Positions 35,401-42,791 of a stretch of DNA of 64,000 nucleotides are shown here, piece by piece. The DNA is taken from NCBI GenBank assembly GCA_934717745.1, contig CAKUZB010000001.1, positions 1-64,000 on the forward strand, written 5' to 3'. The stretch comes from an uncultured Candidatus Melainabacteria bacterium. GTDB taxonomy: Bacteria; Cyanobacteriota; Vampirovibrionia; Gastranaerophilales; Gastranaerophilaceae. The notes beneath the pieces were generated by a model, which was not told the DNA's origin, made no database searches, and was given only the letters and a program-made list of their open reading frames with translations. Position 1 is the first letter of the stretch. Every line of letters starts with the position of its first letter. The translations under genes and the position numbers were made by a program.

Positions 35401-36306
35401 CTTTTGCGTAGTAATTATCAGGTTGGAACGTGGCTTGATTTTATTATGAATGCAGGACTAAAGAGTATTTCACGTTCCGAATGTCTTGAACAAAAAGGGG
35501 TTTATCGAACAATTTACGCAATTTTAAAAATTATTCAAAATCCTTTTGACAATACTATTTTGGCTTCTTCATATGAAATTCTTGCTGAAAATGGTTTTTA
35601 CAAACAAAGAAAACATTTAGACATAAGTTCTTGCGAGCAACCTTTTGTGCTTGCAGATGTTGATAAAATGGATTTAGATGTTGCACTGTTTCATTGGGAC
35701 GTGCTTTACTGGTTGAGTTTTGCATCTTTACCTGTTGAAGAATTGGCGATAAAAATAGGACTACATTATTATAAAAGTGATATTGAAAAATCAAATGTGT
35801 ATTTAATTTCGACTCTTATTAAAAGACTTTCGAGTGCAAATAGAAACCTCGATAATGTTTTAGATAAACTTTCTGCGTTGGCAAAAAGACCTAATTTGAG
35901 TGGATTTAAGTTTTTCTCAGAGGAAGAAGAATCTGATAAAGAATTCTTAGCAGGCAAGGTTCAAGTTATGACTTATCACAAATCAAAAGGTGATGAATTT
36001 GATTACGTATTTTTACCGGAATTTACTGAAAAATACTTGCCTTTAGATTTTTCACAAATGGATTTGAAGAAAAATACTGATTTTACTGAACAAATCAAAG
36101 GTCTAAATCCAAAATACAAGAAAAAATCTGAATTTGAATTAAAGCAAGAACAAATTGCAGAAAATTTGAGGCTTCTTTATGTAGCCATAACTCGTGCAAA
36201 ACGGCAAATAACATTTACTGTTTCACGTGAAACTAAATCGTACGGCAAAGTTCAAAAACAAATGCCAAGTATAATTTTTGAAAAATTATTGAAAGGAGCG
36301 TTTTGA
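32449..36306 (+). CDS. double UvrD-type helicase (AddAB-like single chain)
   Basis: 1285 residues. C-terminal half is a full UvrD/Rep-type superfamily 1 helicase: Walker A AVPGAGKTT (K662), motif Ia VLTYMESAA, Walker B EDEAQD (844-848), motif V MTYHKSKGDEFDYVFLPEF and motif VI LLYVAITRAKR. The N-terminal 640 residues look like a second, degenerate helicase module: P-loop-like GSISSDKTK (5-13) and Walker-B-like IDDADE (205-210). AddB and RecC carry comparable dead helicase modules but as separate proteins; here both are in one frame with no stop. Overlaps thrS by 7 nt; the nuclease gene follows by TGATG overlap. Likely DNA end processing. Confidence 0.75.
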   Translation: MLIEGSISSDKTKILVEEYARLLNSGISAGEILVLVNNSSAKEKFCERTFELLNIDCLEKMQVYSFFGLVYNTIIDNWAFLENKLQNGRTTVIPNMIGLEISQFLLKDIIKDIKFEGYNSKKSLLQQLFRRYSLIIQNNLTDDEVEWRSKTVLKEGFAEDTNKALKTLLLKTLNYRSFDYLRQTLLFNYIYKNADVFKNIKYLIIDDADEITPVCFDFIKHLKPQLSKIFVACDKLGSSRTGYLSADKNIYKKFKDLLNEEVKTLPLKSRMTDDANNLFSNIVDGTSIKLRNFSSISPSKRATMIDLAVLKIEELLKKGFKASDISIVTPVIDDMLKFCLKEKIKKANLLFLSGSEKLIQNTYVLSSLTILKLNTELKNELTEFDLRVILSNILDIPIRHCKSILENFNKSKILIDYEFELEEYTKKYQNFKNLIFEIKTSNLRMSEKVYKIFKELFDFKQANRNEINKFAFFIKELQDFESVFPEDFIKNKSEEIIKQIETSVIAENPYSTVDIGEKDLVIATPQKIIDNQIQTKFQLWLDTSSNEWIKNDTGPLYNAWVFQSDWSKDDYTINDDVLLSVQKTARVLRKLMLCSKEFVYIFSSLFDGLGVENFGGIEQYFKNEEEKINSIGFNFVPRDDQKPVLDYKSGNMAISAVPGAGKTTILLALIIKLLNDGINPENIFVLTYMESAARNFRERIKNINPENAKLPNISTIHGLALRILKDNSNFERLGLAPDFEICDDSQRGSIIQSISANLKLKKNEIEDYDRAVSVFKLGQGVLPKSVENTKVQKFIEFYKLYEDSLKSANLIDYDDMLLSSVKLLENNKDILEYYQDICQYIIEDEAQDSSAIQQRLIGLLSAKHGNLIRCGDINQAITTTFSNADTEGFRRFIKTSHSVEMDCSQRCCHEVWKLANSLVTFAEKNENYKNSFYRIFMKPVEGKNPVSSKAVKSCIFDNNFAEKNFILKQIKDILTNNPKATIGILLRSNYQVGTWLDFIMNAGLKSISRSECLEQKGVYRTIYAILKIIQNPFDNTILASSYEILAENGFYKQRKHLDISSCEQPFVLADVDKMDLDVALFHWDVLYWLSFASLPVEELAIKIGLHYYKSDIEKSNVYLISTLIKRLSSANRNLDNVLDKLSALAKRPNLSGFKFFSEEEESDKEFLAGKVQVMTYHKSKGDEFDYVFLPEFTEKYLPLDFSQMDLKKNTDFTEQIKGLNPKYKKKSEFELKQEQIAENLRLLYVAITRAKRQITFTVSRETKSYGKVQKQMPSIIFEKLLKGAF

Positions 36307-36953
36307 TGATAATTTCTCCTGCAATGATGAAAATTTTTGAAGAATGTCAACAAAAATATTTATATATCTATGTTGATAAAATTAGTTTACCTCAAAATAA
36401 ATATTTTTATGAAAAAGGTAAAAATATTCACGCTTTAGCAAATTATTTTATTAAAGGTTATGATGTTTCAAAAATGGAGAACATTTTGACCAAAGAAGAA
36501 AAGCAAATTTGGGATTATTTAAAAAAAGTGAAATATTTTAATTACGAATTTGTAAAAAGTGAATATCAATTAACTTCAAAATTTGGAGAAAAATGGATTG
36601 GCGGACGTTTAGATGCTCTTGTTAAAAATGGTGAAAATTATTACATTTTAGATTATAAAACAGGTTCAATCCCTCAAAATCCGGAATATGATTATCAAAC
36701 GATAGTTTATTTGTTATGTGCCGATAAGTTATTAAAAACCTACGAAACCTTGAATTTTGTTTATTTAGATTTGAAAAATTTTGATGAAAAAGTCATAACT
36801 TTAGATGAAAATTTTAAGCAAAAATACGAAGAAAAAATTAATAAAATCCTTGCAAGTATTGAACAAGTAACAAATTCTCAAGCAGTTATGTTAAAAAATA
36901 ATAAGTGTAAATGCGACTATTATTGCATTTGTAAAAAGAATTTGCTACAATAA
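36306..36953 (+). CDS. PD-(D/E)XK nuclease with C-terminal Cys cluster (RecB/AddB/Cas4-like)
   Basis: 215 residues from ATG 36306. Order typical of RecB-family nucleases: QxxxY-type start (FEECQQKYLYIY), a His in the GKNIHALANYF helix, GGRLDALV (catalytic Asp about 108), ILDYKTG (catalytic Asp/Lys about 121-123), then a YQTIVYLL helix. The end has CKCDYYCIC, four cysteines that could hold the Fe-S cluster found in AddB and Cas4, although one Cys of those enzymes normally lies N-terminally. Start overlaps the helicase stop by one base. It probably forms a helicase-nuclease with the upstream protein. No cas genes or CRISPR are present. Confidence 0.75.
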   Translation: MIISPAMMKIFEECQQKYLYIYVDKISLPQNKYFYEKGKNIHALANYFIKGYDVSKMENILTKEEKQIWDYLKKVKYFNYEFVKSEYQLTSKFGEKWIGGRLDALVKNGENYYILDYKTGSIPQNPEYDYQTIVYLLCADKLLKTYETLNFVYLDLKNFDEKVITLDENFKQKYEEKINKILASIEQVTNSQAVMLKNNKCKCDYYCICKKNLLQ

Positions 36954-37082
36954 ACGTGTTACATTTGTAGTAATTTTATGTTACAAAAAGTTAATAAAAA
37001 CCTAAAAATGAGCATTTTTCATGGTTTTGACGACTTTTATAAAATGTAGGTACATAGGAAATAGATTAGTAGTGTAAGGAAA

Positions 37083-37718
37083 ATGTCAAATTACGTAGCA
37101 TCGTTAATTTCGTTGGCGAGTAATGTAAAAGCGGCGAAAGACGGAAATATTTTAAGGCATGCGTCCGTTGTCGGACATGCATCAAAGGTAATTACAAAGT
37201 TGGCATCAGGTCAAGGTACTGAAGCCACAACAAAACTTTGTACAAGTATTGTCGATACATTTAATAAAGCAACTGAAGGTAGTAAGATTGGTTCTTTAGT
37301 TAGAAAGGGTGTAAAACTTTCAAGAAATACCGATCCAATTTCTGCTACTTGTGCAATGATAAGGGTTGCAAAATCCGATACTCCGGGTAGAGCATTTTTA
37401 GAAGAATCCTCAGATTTAATGGGTATGTTTATTGTCGAAGGTGCGATGATTAAACATGCAAAAGATATTGCAAATATTAAAGGCATTAAACAGATGAATG
37501 ATGCAATGGTCAACTTCTGTAGTAAGAAGGGTGGTGCATTTCAAGTAATTCCGGCGGTTGTTTATGGTGTTTTATTCACTGTCGGGTCGATGGTGGGTTC
37601 AAATGCCTTTCGAAAAGCCGGCACTTGGGTAGCCGATAAACTTGGTTTAGACAAATCCCAACAGCCACCGGATAATCATAAAACCGCAGATGGAAAAACA
37701 AAGTATTATTTCGGATAG
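37083..37718 (+). CDS. unknown protein, tandem paralogue 1
   Basis: 211 residues. Helical; a hydrophobic Gly/Val/Ala stretch at about 157-177 (IPAVVYGVLFTVGSMVGSNAF) may be a membrane segment or a buried helix, followed by a W-V-A-D-K-L-G motif and a polar tail. Paralogous over its full length to the next gene (both start with N-Y-(V/I), share SLxxNxKxAxxG, KASE/KATEGS and the W-(V)-x-DKLG(L/I) end). AAGGA precedes the ATG. No known domain recognised. The 129-bp gap before it is AT-rich with an AAAAATG/CATTTTT hairpin. Confidence 0.65.
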   Translation: MSNYVASLISLASNVKAAKDGNILRHASVVGHASKVITKLASGQGTEATTKLCTSIVDTFNKATEGSKIGSLVRKGVKLSRNTDPISATCAMIRVAKSDTPGRAFLEESSDLMGMFIVEGAMIKHAKDIANIKGIKQMNDAMVNFCSKKGGAFQVIPAVVYGVLFTVGSMVGSNAFRKAGTWVADKLGLDKSQQPPDNHKTADGKTKYYFG

Positions 37719-37755
37719 ATAAAAAAATTAAAACAAAAATAAAGTAGTAACAAAA

Positions 37756-38349
37756 ATGTCATCAAATTATATTTCAGAATCAATATCATTAGTAAGAAAC
37801 CTTAAGAAAGCCGCAAATGGCGACAGATTTGCAACTTTCAACGCATTAGGTAATGCTGTTAAGGTTACTAATAAATTGGCTAAAATTGATAATAGTTGGG
37901 GTGATGCAGCAAAGGGTGTTATTGATTCTTTCACTAAGGCTTCTGAAAATAGTGATTCTTTGAAAACAATGGGCATGATTGCTGATGTTGCAAAACAAGG
38001 CGATGAAATGGGTATGTGCAGATCTGCTGTTCAAGTTTTCCAATCTTCATCTCCTATGAGAAAAGCGATTGAAGAAACAATGGGTTGGACAGCAAAATTT
38101 ACTGCAAAACACGTTATGTTACATACTTTGCCTGACTTTGTAAAAAATACAAAATCTTTAAATAACGTTGCTACAAAAGTGGGTGATTTTTCTAAAAAAA
38201 CAAAAGGAATGGGACAATTACCGGCAGTAATTACAGGTATTGCATATTCTTTAGCAACAATTTATGGTCCAAAATATGCCAGAAAATTAGGCGGTTGGGT
38301 TTCTGATAAATTAGGTATCAAACCTTACGAAGAAGAAAAGAAAGCATAA
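37756..38349 (+). CDS. unknown protein, tandem paralogue 2
   Basis: 197 residues, paralogue of 37083-37718. Conserved end LPAVITGIAYSLATIYGPKY (about 156-175) with GGWVSDKLGIK after it; Lys-rich tail. No signal peptide, no catalytic motif. Only a weak ribosome site (AAAGTAG) but codon use is like its neighbours. The pair sits between the nuclease and the SpoIID-like gene with gaps of 37 and 63 bp. Function unknown; the shared hydrophobic helix could be the membrane- or partner-binding part. Confidence 0.65.
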   Translation: MSSNYISESISLVRNLKKAANGDRFATFNALGNAVKVTNKLAKIDNSWGDAAKGVIDSFTKASENSDSLKTMGMIADVAKQGDEMGMCRSAVQVFQSSSPMRKAIEETMGWTAKFTAKHVMLHTLPDFVKNTKSLNNVATKVGDFSKKTKGMGQLPAVITGIAYSLATIYGPKYARKLGGWVSDKLGIKPYEEEKKA

Positions 38350-38412
38350 TTTTTAAAATTTAACATTTTACCCCATTTGATTTATAATATTGTCGAGGAA
38401 CAGTTGTAAATC

Positions 38413-39276
38413 ATGAAAAAACTGGGAGTATTAATAACATTATTCTGTTTATTTGTGTTTGTTCAGCCGGCACATGCAATTAAAATTGGCTTGATTACAA
38501 GCGTTGATTCATTGCGTATTGGTGCTTCATCTTATGCTCCAATAATTAATTCTCATACGAACAGAACGATTTATACTCTTAGTCCTATGAGAAACTACGA
38601 GTTCAAGGCTTATGAAAATAAAATATTAATTAAAGTTAGTGGAAAATATTATAGTTTAGACACCGATGAAATTGCTGTCAGACCGGAAAGTAACGGATTT
38701 GTAAGTGCTAAAAATCGTTGGTATCGGGGCATTTTTATAATTAAAAACAGAAACGGTGCATTAACTCTGATAAATAAACTTGATATAGAATCTTATGTTC
38801 AAGGGGTTGTTCCGGCTGAAATGCCTTCAAGTTGGGCTTACGAGGCTCATAAAGCACAGGCAATTGCCGCAAGAAGTTATGCATTGGCAAACTTAGGAAA
38901 ACGTGGTGCTTATGGTTATGACTTAAAAGATACTCCGGAAGACCAAGCATATAATGGTGCTTCAGCAGAAACAAAACAAACAAATCAAGCGGTTGCGGAT
39001 TCTTACGGTATTGTTTTAATTTATGATTTAAAAATTATTCCTGCTTACTATTCAGCCTCTGCTGGCGGTCAATCAAAGACTTGGGAACGAGATTTACCAT
39101 ACATTCGTTCAGTACCGTCTTATGATAGTAATGTAAAACGCAACGGGCATGGAGTTGGCATGTCGCAACATGGGGCTAATAATTTGGCAAAACAAGGATA
39201 TAATGCCTATCAAATATTACAATATTTTTACAAAGATATACGTTTTGCACGTATAAAACAGGAGTATTACAAATAG
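38413..39276 (+). CDS. SpoIID/LytB-like peptidoglycan lytic protein
   Basis: 287 residues. Signal peptide (MKKLGVLITLFCLFVFVQP, cut near AHA at 22). SpoIID domain with LDIESYVQGVVPAEMPSSW, QAIAARSYALAN, and the C-terminal GHGVGMSQHGA. In spore formers SpoIID cuts glycan strands lacking stem peptides; homologues without sporulation, as here, are thought to act in septal or wall turnover. TATAAT at about 38384 starts a short leader. Confidence 0.85.
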   Translation: MKKLGVLITLFCLFVFVQPAHAIKIGLITSVDSLRIGASSYAPIINSHTNRTIYTLSPMRNYEFKAYENKILIKVSGKYYSLDTDEIAVRPESNGFVSAKNRWYRGIFIIKNRNGALTLINKLDIESYVQGVVPAEMPSSWAYEAHKAQAIAARSYALANLGKRGAYGYDLKDTPEDQAYNGASAETKQTNQAVADSYGIVLIYDLKIIPAYYSASAGGQSKTWERDLPYIRSVPSYDSNVKRNGHGVGMSQHGANNLAKQGYNAYQILQYFYKDIRFARIKQEYYK

Positions 39277-39377
39277 TAAAAACCTTTATTTATAGGTGTT
39301 TTGGGTGATTGTTTATTCAAAAATGGCTTTAAACCCTTTAAATGTAAACTTTTTTAATTTTTTTTTGCTTAAAAGTA

Positions 39378-39405
39378 TTGCAAAATTTAGCCTTGCGTGT
39401 ATAAT
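39378..39405 (+). promoter_or_regulatory. promoter of the HU gene
   Basis: TTGCAA (39378-39383), 16 nt, TATAAT (39400-39405), preceded by TG. A leader of about 118 nt runs to the ATG at 39530, with GGAAAGGGG as ribosome site. The long AT-rich leader holds nothing else that I can name. Confidence 0.65.
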
Positions 39406-39529
39406 AAAACTTATAAAGTTTATCAAACCTATAAAGTGAACATATTACACTTGTAAAAGGTTGTGTTCGTCGACTTTTTAGAGTTTTGATAGTACTGAAA
39501 CGTTTACAAAAATAGGAAAGGGGTTCAAA

Positions 39530-39802
39530 ATGAACAAAGAAGATTTAGTAAAAGAAGTATCAAAAAAATTAAAAGTATCTCAAAAATCAGTATCAGATGT
39601 TATTTCTGCAACATTAGACACTATTGAAAAAACAGTTTCTAAAGGTAAAAAAGTAACTTTAGTTGGTTTTGGCACATTCGAACCACGCAAACGTGCTGCT
39701 AGAACAGGTAGAAATCCTCAAACTGGTGCAGAAATTAAAATCGCTGCAAAAACAGTTCCAACATTCTCTGCTGGTAAAAAATTCAAAGAACTTGTAAAAT
39801 AG
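39530..39802 (+). CDS. hup: DNA-binding protein HU
   Basis: 90 residues, exact family length. Histone-like dimer that bends DNA. MNKEDLVKEVSKKL start, GFGTFEPRKRAARTGRNPQTG arm region (with R-x-x-R-x-G-R-N-P), and the end AGKKFKELVK. Strong promoter and terminator mark a single-gene, well expressed unit. Confidence 0.96.
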   Translation: MNKEDLVKEVSKKLKVSQKSVSDVISATLDTIEKTVSKGKKVTLVGFGTFEPRKRAARTGRNPQTGAEIKIAAKTVPTFSAGKKFKELVK

Positions 39803-39821
39803 TTTTTGATTAATAATATTT

Positions 39822-39850
39822 AAGGCACGAGCATTTGCTCGTGCCTTTTG
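39822..39850 (+). terminator. terminator of the HU gene
   Basis: AAGGCACGAGCA-TT-TGCTCGTGCCTT (12-bp stem) followed by TTGTTTTG. A second perfect 13-bp hairpin TGGCGGTTTTGAT/ATCAAAACCGCCA at 39871-39898 lies between it and the minus-strand gene and probably ends that one. Confidence 0.85.
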
Positions 39851-39933
39851 TTTTGATTTAAATAAATGAATGGCGGTTTTGATTTATCAAAACCGCCAAA
39901 AAATGTCTGTTAAATTTCCTATCCCTAGATTTT

Positions 39934-40380
39934 TTATTCCTCTTCATCATCTTCAGATTTTTGTACAGGTTCAGCAACTTGAATTCCCATTGCTCTTAGT
40001 GAAGTTCTTGCTTTTGGGGCAAGTGCAGTATCTGCGAAGTTTTCTAAGATTGTTTGGAAGCATTCAATTGCTTCTTGTTTCATTTCTCTCTGCTTATATA
40101 AATAGCCAGCCTTGTAATAAAGTGGTGCTAAACTTGGGTCAGGAAGTAAAAGCATTTGGTTGTCCAATTTAATTTTTACTTCGATTAAATTTTGATTATC
40201 TTCTGGTGATAAAAGTGCGTGTGCGTACACTTTTTTAGTTAAATTATCAATAGTTGTAGTCATTTCCGCAATAACTTCCGGTTGCATTTTTTTTGATGAT
40301 TTTTTTGCCGCAGAAGCGTCCATTGTGAATGCGATTATCACAAAAATTGCTGCTAAAGTTAGTGTTAATAATTTTTTCAT
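39934..40380 (-). CDS. exported TPR-like small protein
   Basis: 148 residues. Signal peptide MKKLLTLTLAAIFVIIAFTM, cut near ASA (24). A helical pair at about 83-122 (APLYYKAGYLYKQREMKQEA...) has the TPR spacing, then an acidic tail EDDEEE. The TPR call is from pattern only. GGGGA precedes the ATG. Divergent from nagZ with a 78-bp gap, so it may share regulation and act in the periplasm. Confidence 0.6.
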   Translation of the reverse strand: MKKLLTLTLAAIFVIIAFTMDASAAKKSSKKMQPEVIAEMTTTIDNLTKKVYAHALLSPEDNQNLIEVKIKLDNQMLLLPDPSLAPLYYKAGYLYKQREMKQEAIECFQTILENFADTALAPKARTSLRAMGIQVAEPVQKSEDDEEE

Positions 40381-40445
40381 TACCCGTCCCCTACATTTGT
40401 GTATATATCATACAAAAAAACTTGCAATTTGACCTCAATTAAATG

Positions 40446-40451
40446 TATGAT
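40446..40451 (+). promoter_or_regulatory. -10 box close to nagZ ATG (near-leaderless)
   Basis: TATGAT preceded by TG, 7 nt before the ATG at 40459; no ribosome site in between. The start would fall one base before the ATG. Confidence 0.45.
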
Positions 40452-40458
40452 TATTTAT

Positions 40459-41421
40459 ATGAAAATCACACAAAAATTGTATCAAATGTTTGTACTCGGT
40501 TGCAAGGGAAATAACCTTGAAAGTGCTTTAGAAAAAGGACTTGGCGGTATTATTTTCTTTAAAGACGATATCCTCTCAATAGAGGATTTTAAAAATTTGA
40601 TTAAAAATTTGGCATGCCATTCAAAAACCATGCCTTTTATGTCAATTGATCAAGAAGGCGGACGTGTAGAACGTACTGAAAACATTTGGCATGGAAAGAG
40701 ATATTTGAGTGCAAAATATGCGTATGAAAAGGGTTTAGACTTTTTAGAAAAACAAACTCAAATGATTTCTGATGAATTAAAAAGTTATGGCATAAACTTA
40801 AATTACGCACCTTGTTGCGATACAAATACAAATCCTGACAATCCGATTATTGGAGAAAGAGCGTTTTCCGACAATCCTGACGAAGTTATTAAAGGGGCTG
40901 AGGCGGTTATAAATGTTTATCGCAAAAATGGAATTATTTCTTGCATAAAACATTTTCCGGGACATGGTGATGCTAATTGTGATAGTCATTTGGTTTTACC
41001 TAAGATAGATTTATCATTGGAAGAAATGGAAAAAACTCATATAAAACCTTTTAAAACTCTTATTGATAAAGGACTTGCGGATATTGTAATGGTTGCCCAT
41101 TTACATTGTACTTGTTTTAATCAAGAAGTTGTACCAACTTCGTTAAGCAAAAATGCAATTGACTATTTGAGAACCTTTTATGATGGGGTAATTTGTTCTG
41201 ATGATATGGTTATGAAGGCATTAGATAATTACGAAAACGCTTGTGAACAGTCTATCAGAGCCGGTGTAAATATGTTTTTATACCGATATTCAGATGAGCA
41301 AACTATGAAAATTATTGAAAATATTGCTAAAAAGGCAGAAAATGATAAAACACTTCAAAATTGTATTGAAGTGTCTTACGATAAAATTATTAAGTTAAAA
41401 CAAAAATACGGTTTATGTTAA
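40459..41421 (+). CDS. nagZ: beta-N-acetylhexosaminidase, GH3 family
   Basis: 320 residues from ATG 40459. Removes GlcNAc from peptidoglycan fragments during wall recycling. FMSIDQEGGRVERT near residue 60, KHFPGHGDANCDSH (substrate Lys/His and the catalytic His-Asp loop), and the nucleophile region ICSDDMVMKAL. A frame from 40399 would add 20 residues with no ribosome site; I prefer the ATG next to the -10 box. Its 3' end overlaps the convergent beta-lactamase-like gene by 9 bp. Confidence 0.88.
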   Translation: MKITQKLYQMFVLGCKGNNLESALEKGLGGIIFFKDDILSIEDFKNLIKNLACHSKTMPFMSIDQEGGRVERTENIWHGKRYLSAKYAYEKGLDFLEKQTQMISDELKSYGINLNYAPCCDTNTNPDNPIIGERAFSDNPDEVIKGAEAVINVYRKNGIISCIKHFPGHGDANCDSHLVLPKIDLSLEEMEKTHIKPFKTLIDKGLADIVMVAHLHCTCFNQEVVPTSLSKNAIDYLRTFYDGVICSDDMVMKALDNYENACEQSIRAGVNMFLYRYSDEQTMKIIENIAKKAENDKTLQNCIEVSYDKIIKLKQKYGLC

Positions 41422-42597
41422 GTTTGCCATATAAGTGTAAATAATTTTTGATGCTTGTTGAATAAAAGTTTTACCAAGAGGTGAGTTGTAAGGTCTTTGT
41501 GCCATAATTACAACGATATATTTTCTTCCGTCTGGCATATATACAATACCTGCATCTCCAAGCATTGTTCCTATATCACCTGTTTTGTGTAAGAAAGTTG
41601 CACCTTTGCCAAGTCCTTGTGGAATTAATCTATCATTTTTAACGTGGCTCATGTAATCAACAATGTATTCTCTTGAATTTATACTTAAGAAATTAGGGTT
41701 GTCTAAGTTGAAAAGCATTGTTGCCATATCGTTTGTTGTTGTGTGGTTTGTACCTTTTAAATCAGGTAACCAAGTTTGAACGTGAGTATTTTTGATACCC
41801 CAACTTCTGATTGCTGAATTTACTGCTGTCATTGAACCTAATTTTGACATAAGCATGTTTGTTGCAGAGTTATCAGAATCTTCAATCATTGTTTTTGCTA
41901 AATCGTTGATTGTAAGTTTTTTGCCGTTTTGTGCGTATTGCAAGTTTCCTGAGCCTGAAGCCTTGTAGTAATGTGTCAAATACATTTCATCATAGATTGA
42001 TAAATTGTTTGCCTCAATTGATTTGAATAAGTTAATCAAAACCGGAACTTTGATTATGCTTGCAGCAGAAAAACTTTCCGAGCCATTAATGTCAACATAT
42101 TTTCCTGTGTTGAAATCCCAAACGGTAATTGCCGGGTGGATTGACGGATATTTCTGCATTAATTCTTTCAAACTTTTTTCAAGAATAACCATTTCATCAG
42201 TTTTATAAATCGGAGTCATTAGAGGTTTTTTAGTTTCAACAGGTGCTAATGCTCTTCTGTTTTCAAATAAAGTGTTTGATAAATAATTTGTTGTTGGGAA
42301 CATCAAATTATAATAATCGGTTTTAATATCTGCATTGTTTTGTTTACCTGTTAACAGAGGCATCGAAATGTCGTGAAATGCAACTGGCAAAATGAAATAG
42401 CCAATACAGAATAAAATAGAAAGCGAAATAAACCTCGCAATAGGATTAACTTTTTTCTTCTTTACTTTCTTTGAGTGTAGAGCATTTTGAACTCGTTTTT
42501 TAGGTTGCGTTGGAACATCAACGTAAGAATATGCTCTTGGGTATCCATAATTGCTATAACTAGTTTGTTTTTTCAATGCTTGTGGCATTTTCCACAT
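41413..42597 (-). CDS. membrane-anchored serine hydrolase, class A beta-lactamase-like
   Basis: 394 residues. Cytosolic basic N-tail, membrane helix at about 53-73, linker, then a class A fold: SIIK (S180-x-x-K183, the SxxK site), SDN (in SDNSATNML), and KTG (in HKTGDIGTML). All three active-site motifs are intact. It is anchored rather than secreted and lacks a clear Glu166 omega-loop motif, so it may be a peptidase or transpeptidase-like enzyme acting on the wall rather than a drug-resistance enzyme. TATATAAT and GGGGG lie close upstream of the ATG. Confidence 0.8.
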   Translation of the reverse strand: MWKMPQALKKQTSYSNYGYPRAYSYVDVPTQPKKRVQNALHSKKVKKKKVNPIARFISLSILFCIGYFILPVAFHDISMPLLTGKQNNADIKTDYYNLMFPTTNYLSNTLFENRRALAPVETKKPLMTPIYKTDEMVILEKSLKELMQKYPSIHPAITVWDFNTGKYVDINGSESFSAASIIKVPVLINLFKSIEANNLSIYDEMYLTHYYKASGSGNLQYAQNGKKLTINDLAKTMIEDSDNSATNMLMSKLGSMTAVNSAIRSWGIKNTHVQTWLPDLKGTNHTTTNDMATMLFNLDNPNFLSINSREYIVDYMSHVKNDRLIPQGLGKGATFLHKTGDIGTMLGDAGIVYMPDGRKYIVVIMAQRPYNSPLGKTFIQQASKIIYTYMANLT

Positions 42598-42791
42598 CCC
42601 CCATGTCTATTATATAATATATATTACTATTTGGGCAACTATTTGAAAATCATACGTTTGATGTATTTTTTGCTTGCAATTAAAATTTTTCGTGCAATAA
42701 TTTAATTACGGTCAATCTTAAGAGTAATAGTATTTTATACTTAAACCGTTGTTACACCCTTAAGTAAACAAAGAAAGTCTCACTTGAATTA

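Noticed and set aside
36306..36953. Cas4 of a CRISPR system
   Set aside because: No cas1/cas2, effector or array in 64 kb; tight coupling with the helicase gene fits AddB/RecB-like function better.
41413..42597. Antibiotic-resistance beta-lactamase
   Set aside because: Active-site motifs fit, but the membrane anchor, long linker and absence of a clear omega-loop Glu make a wall enzyme more likely.
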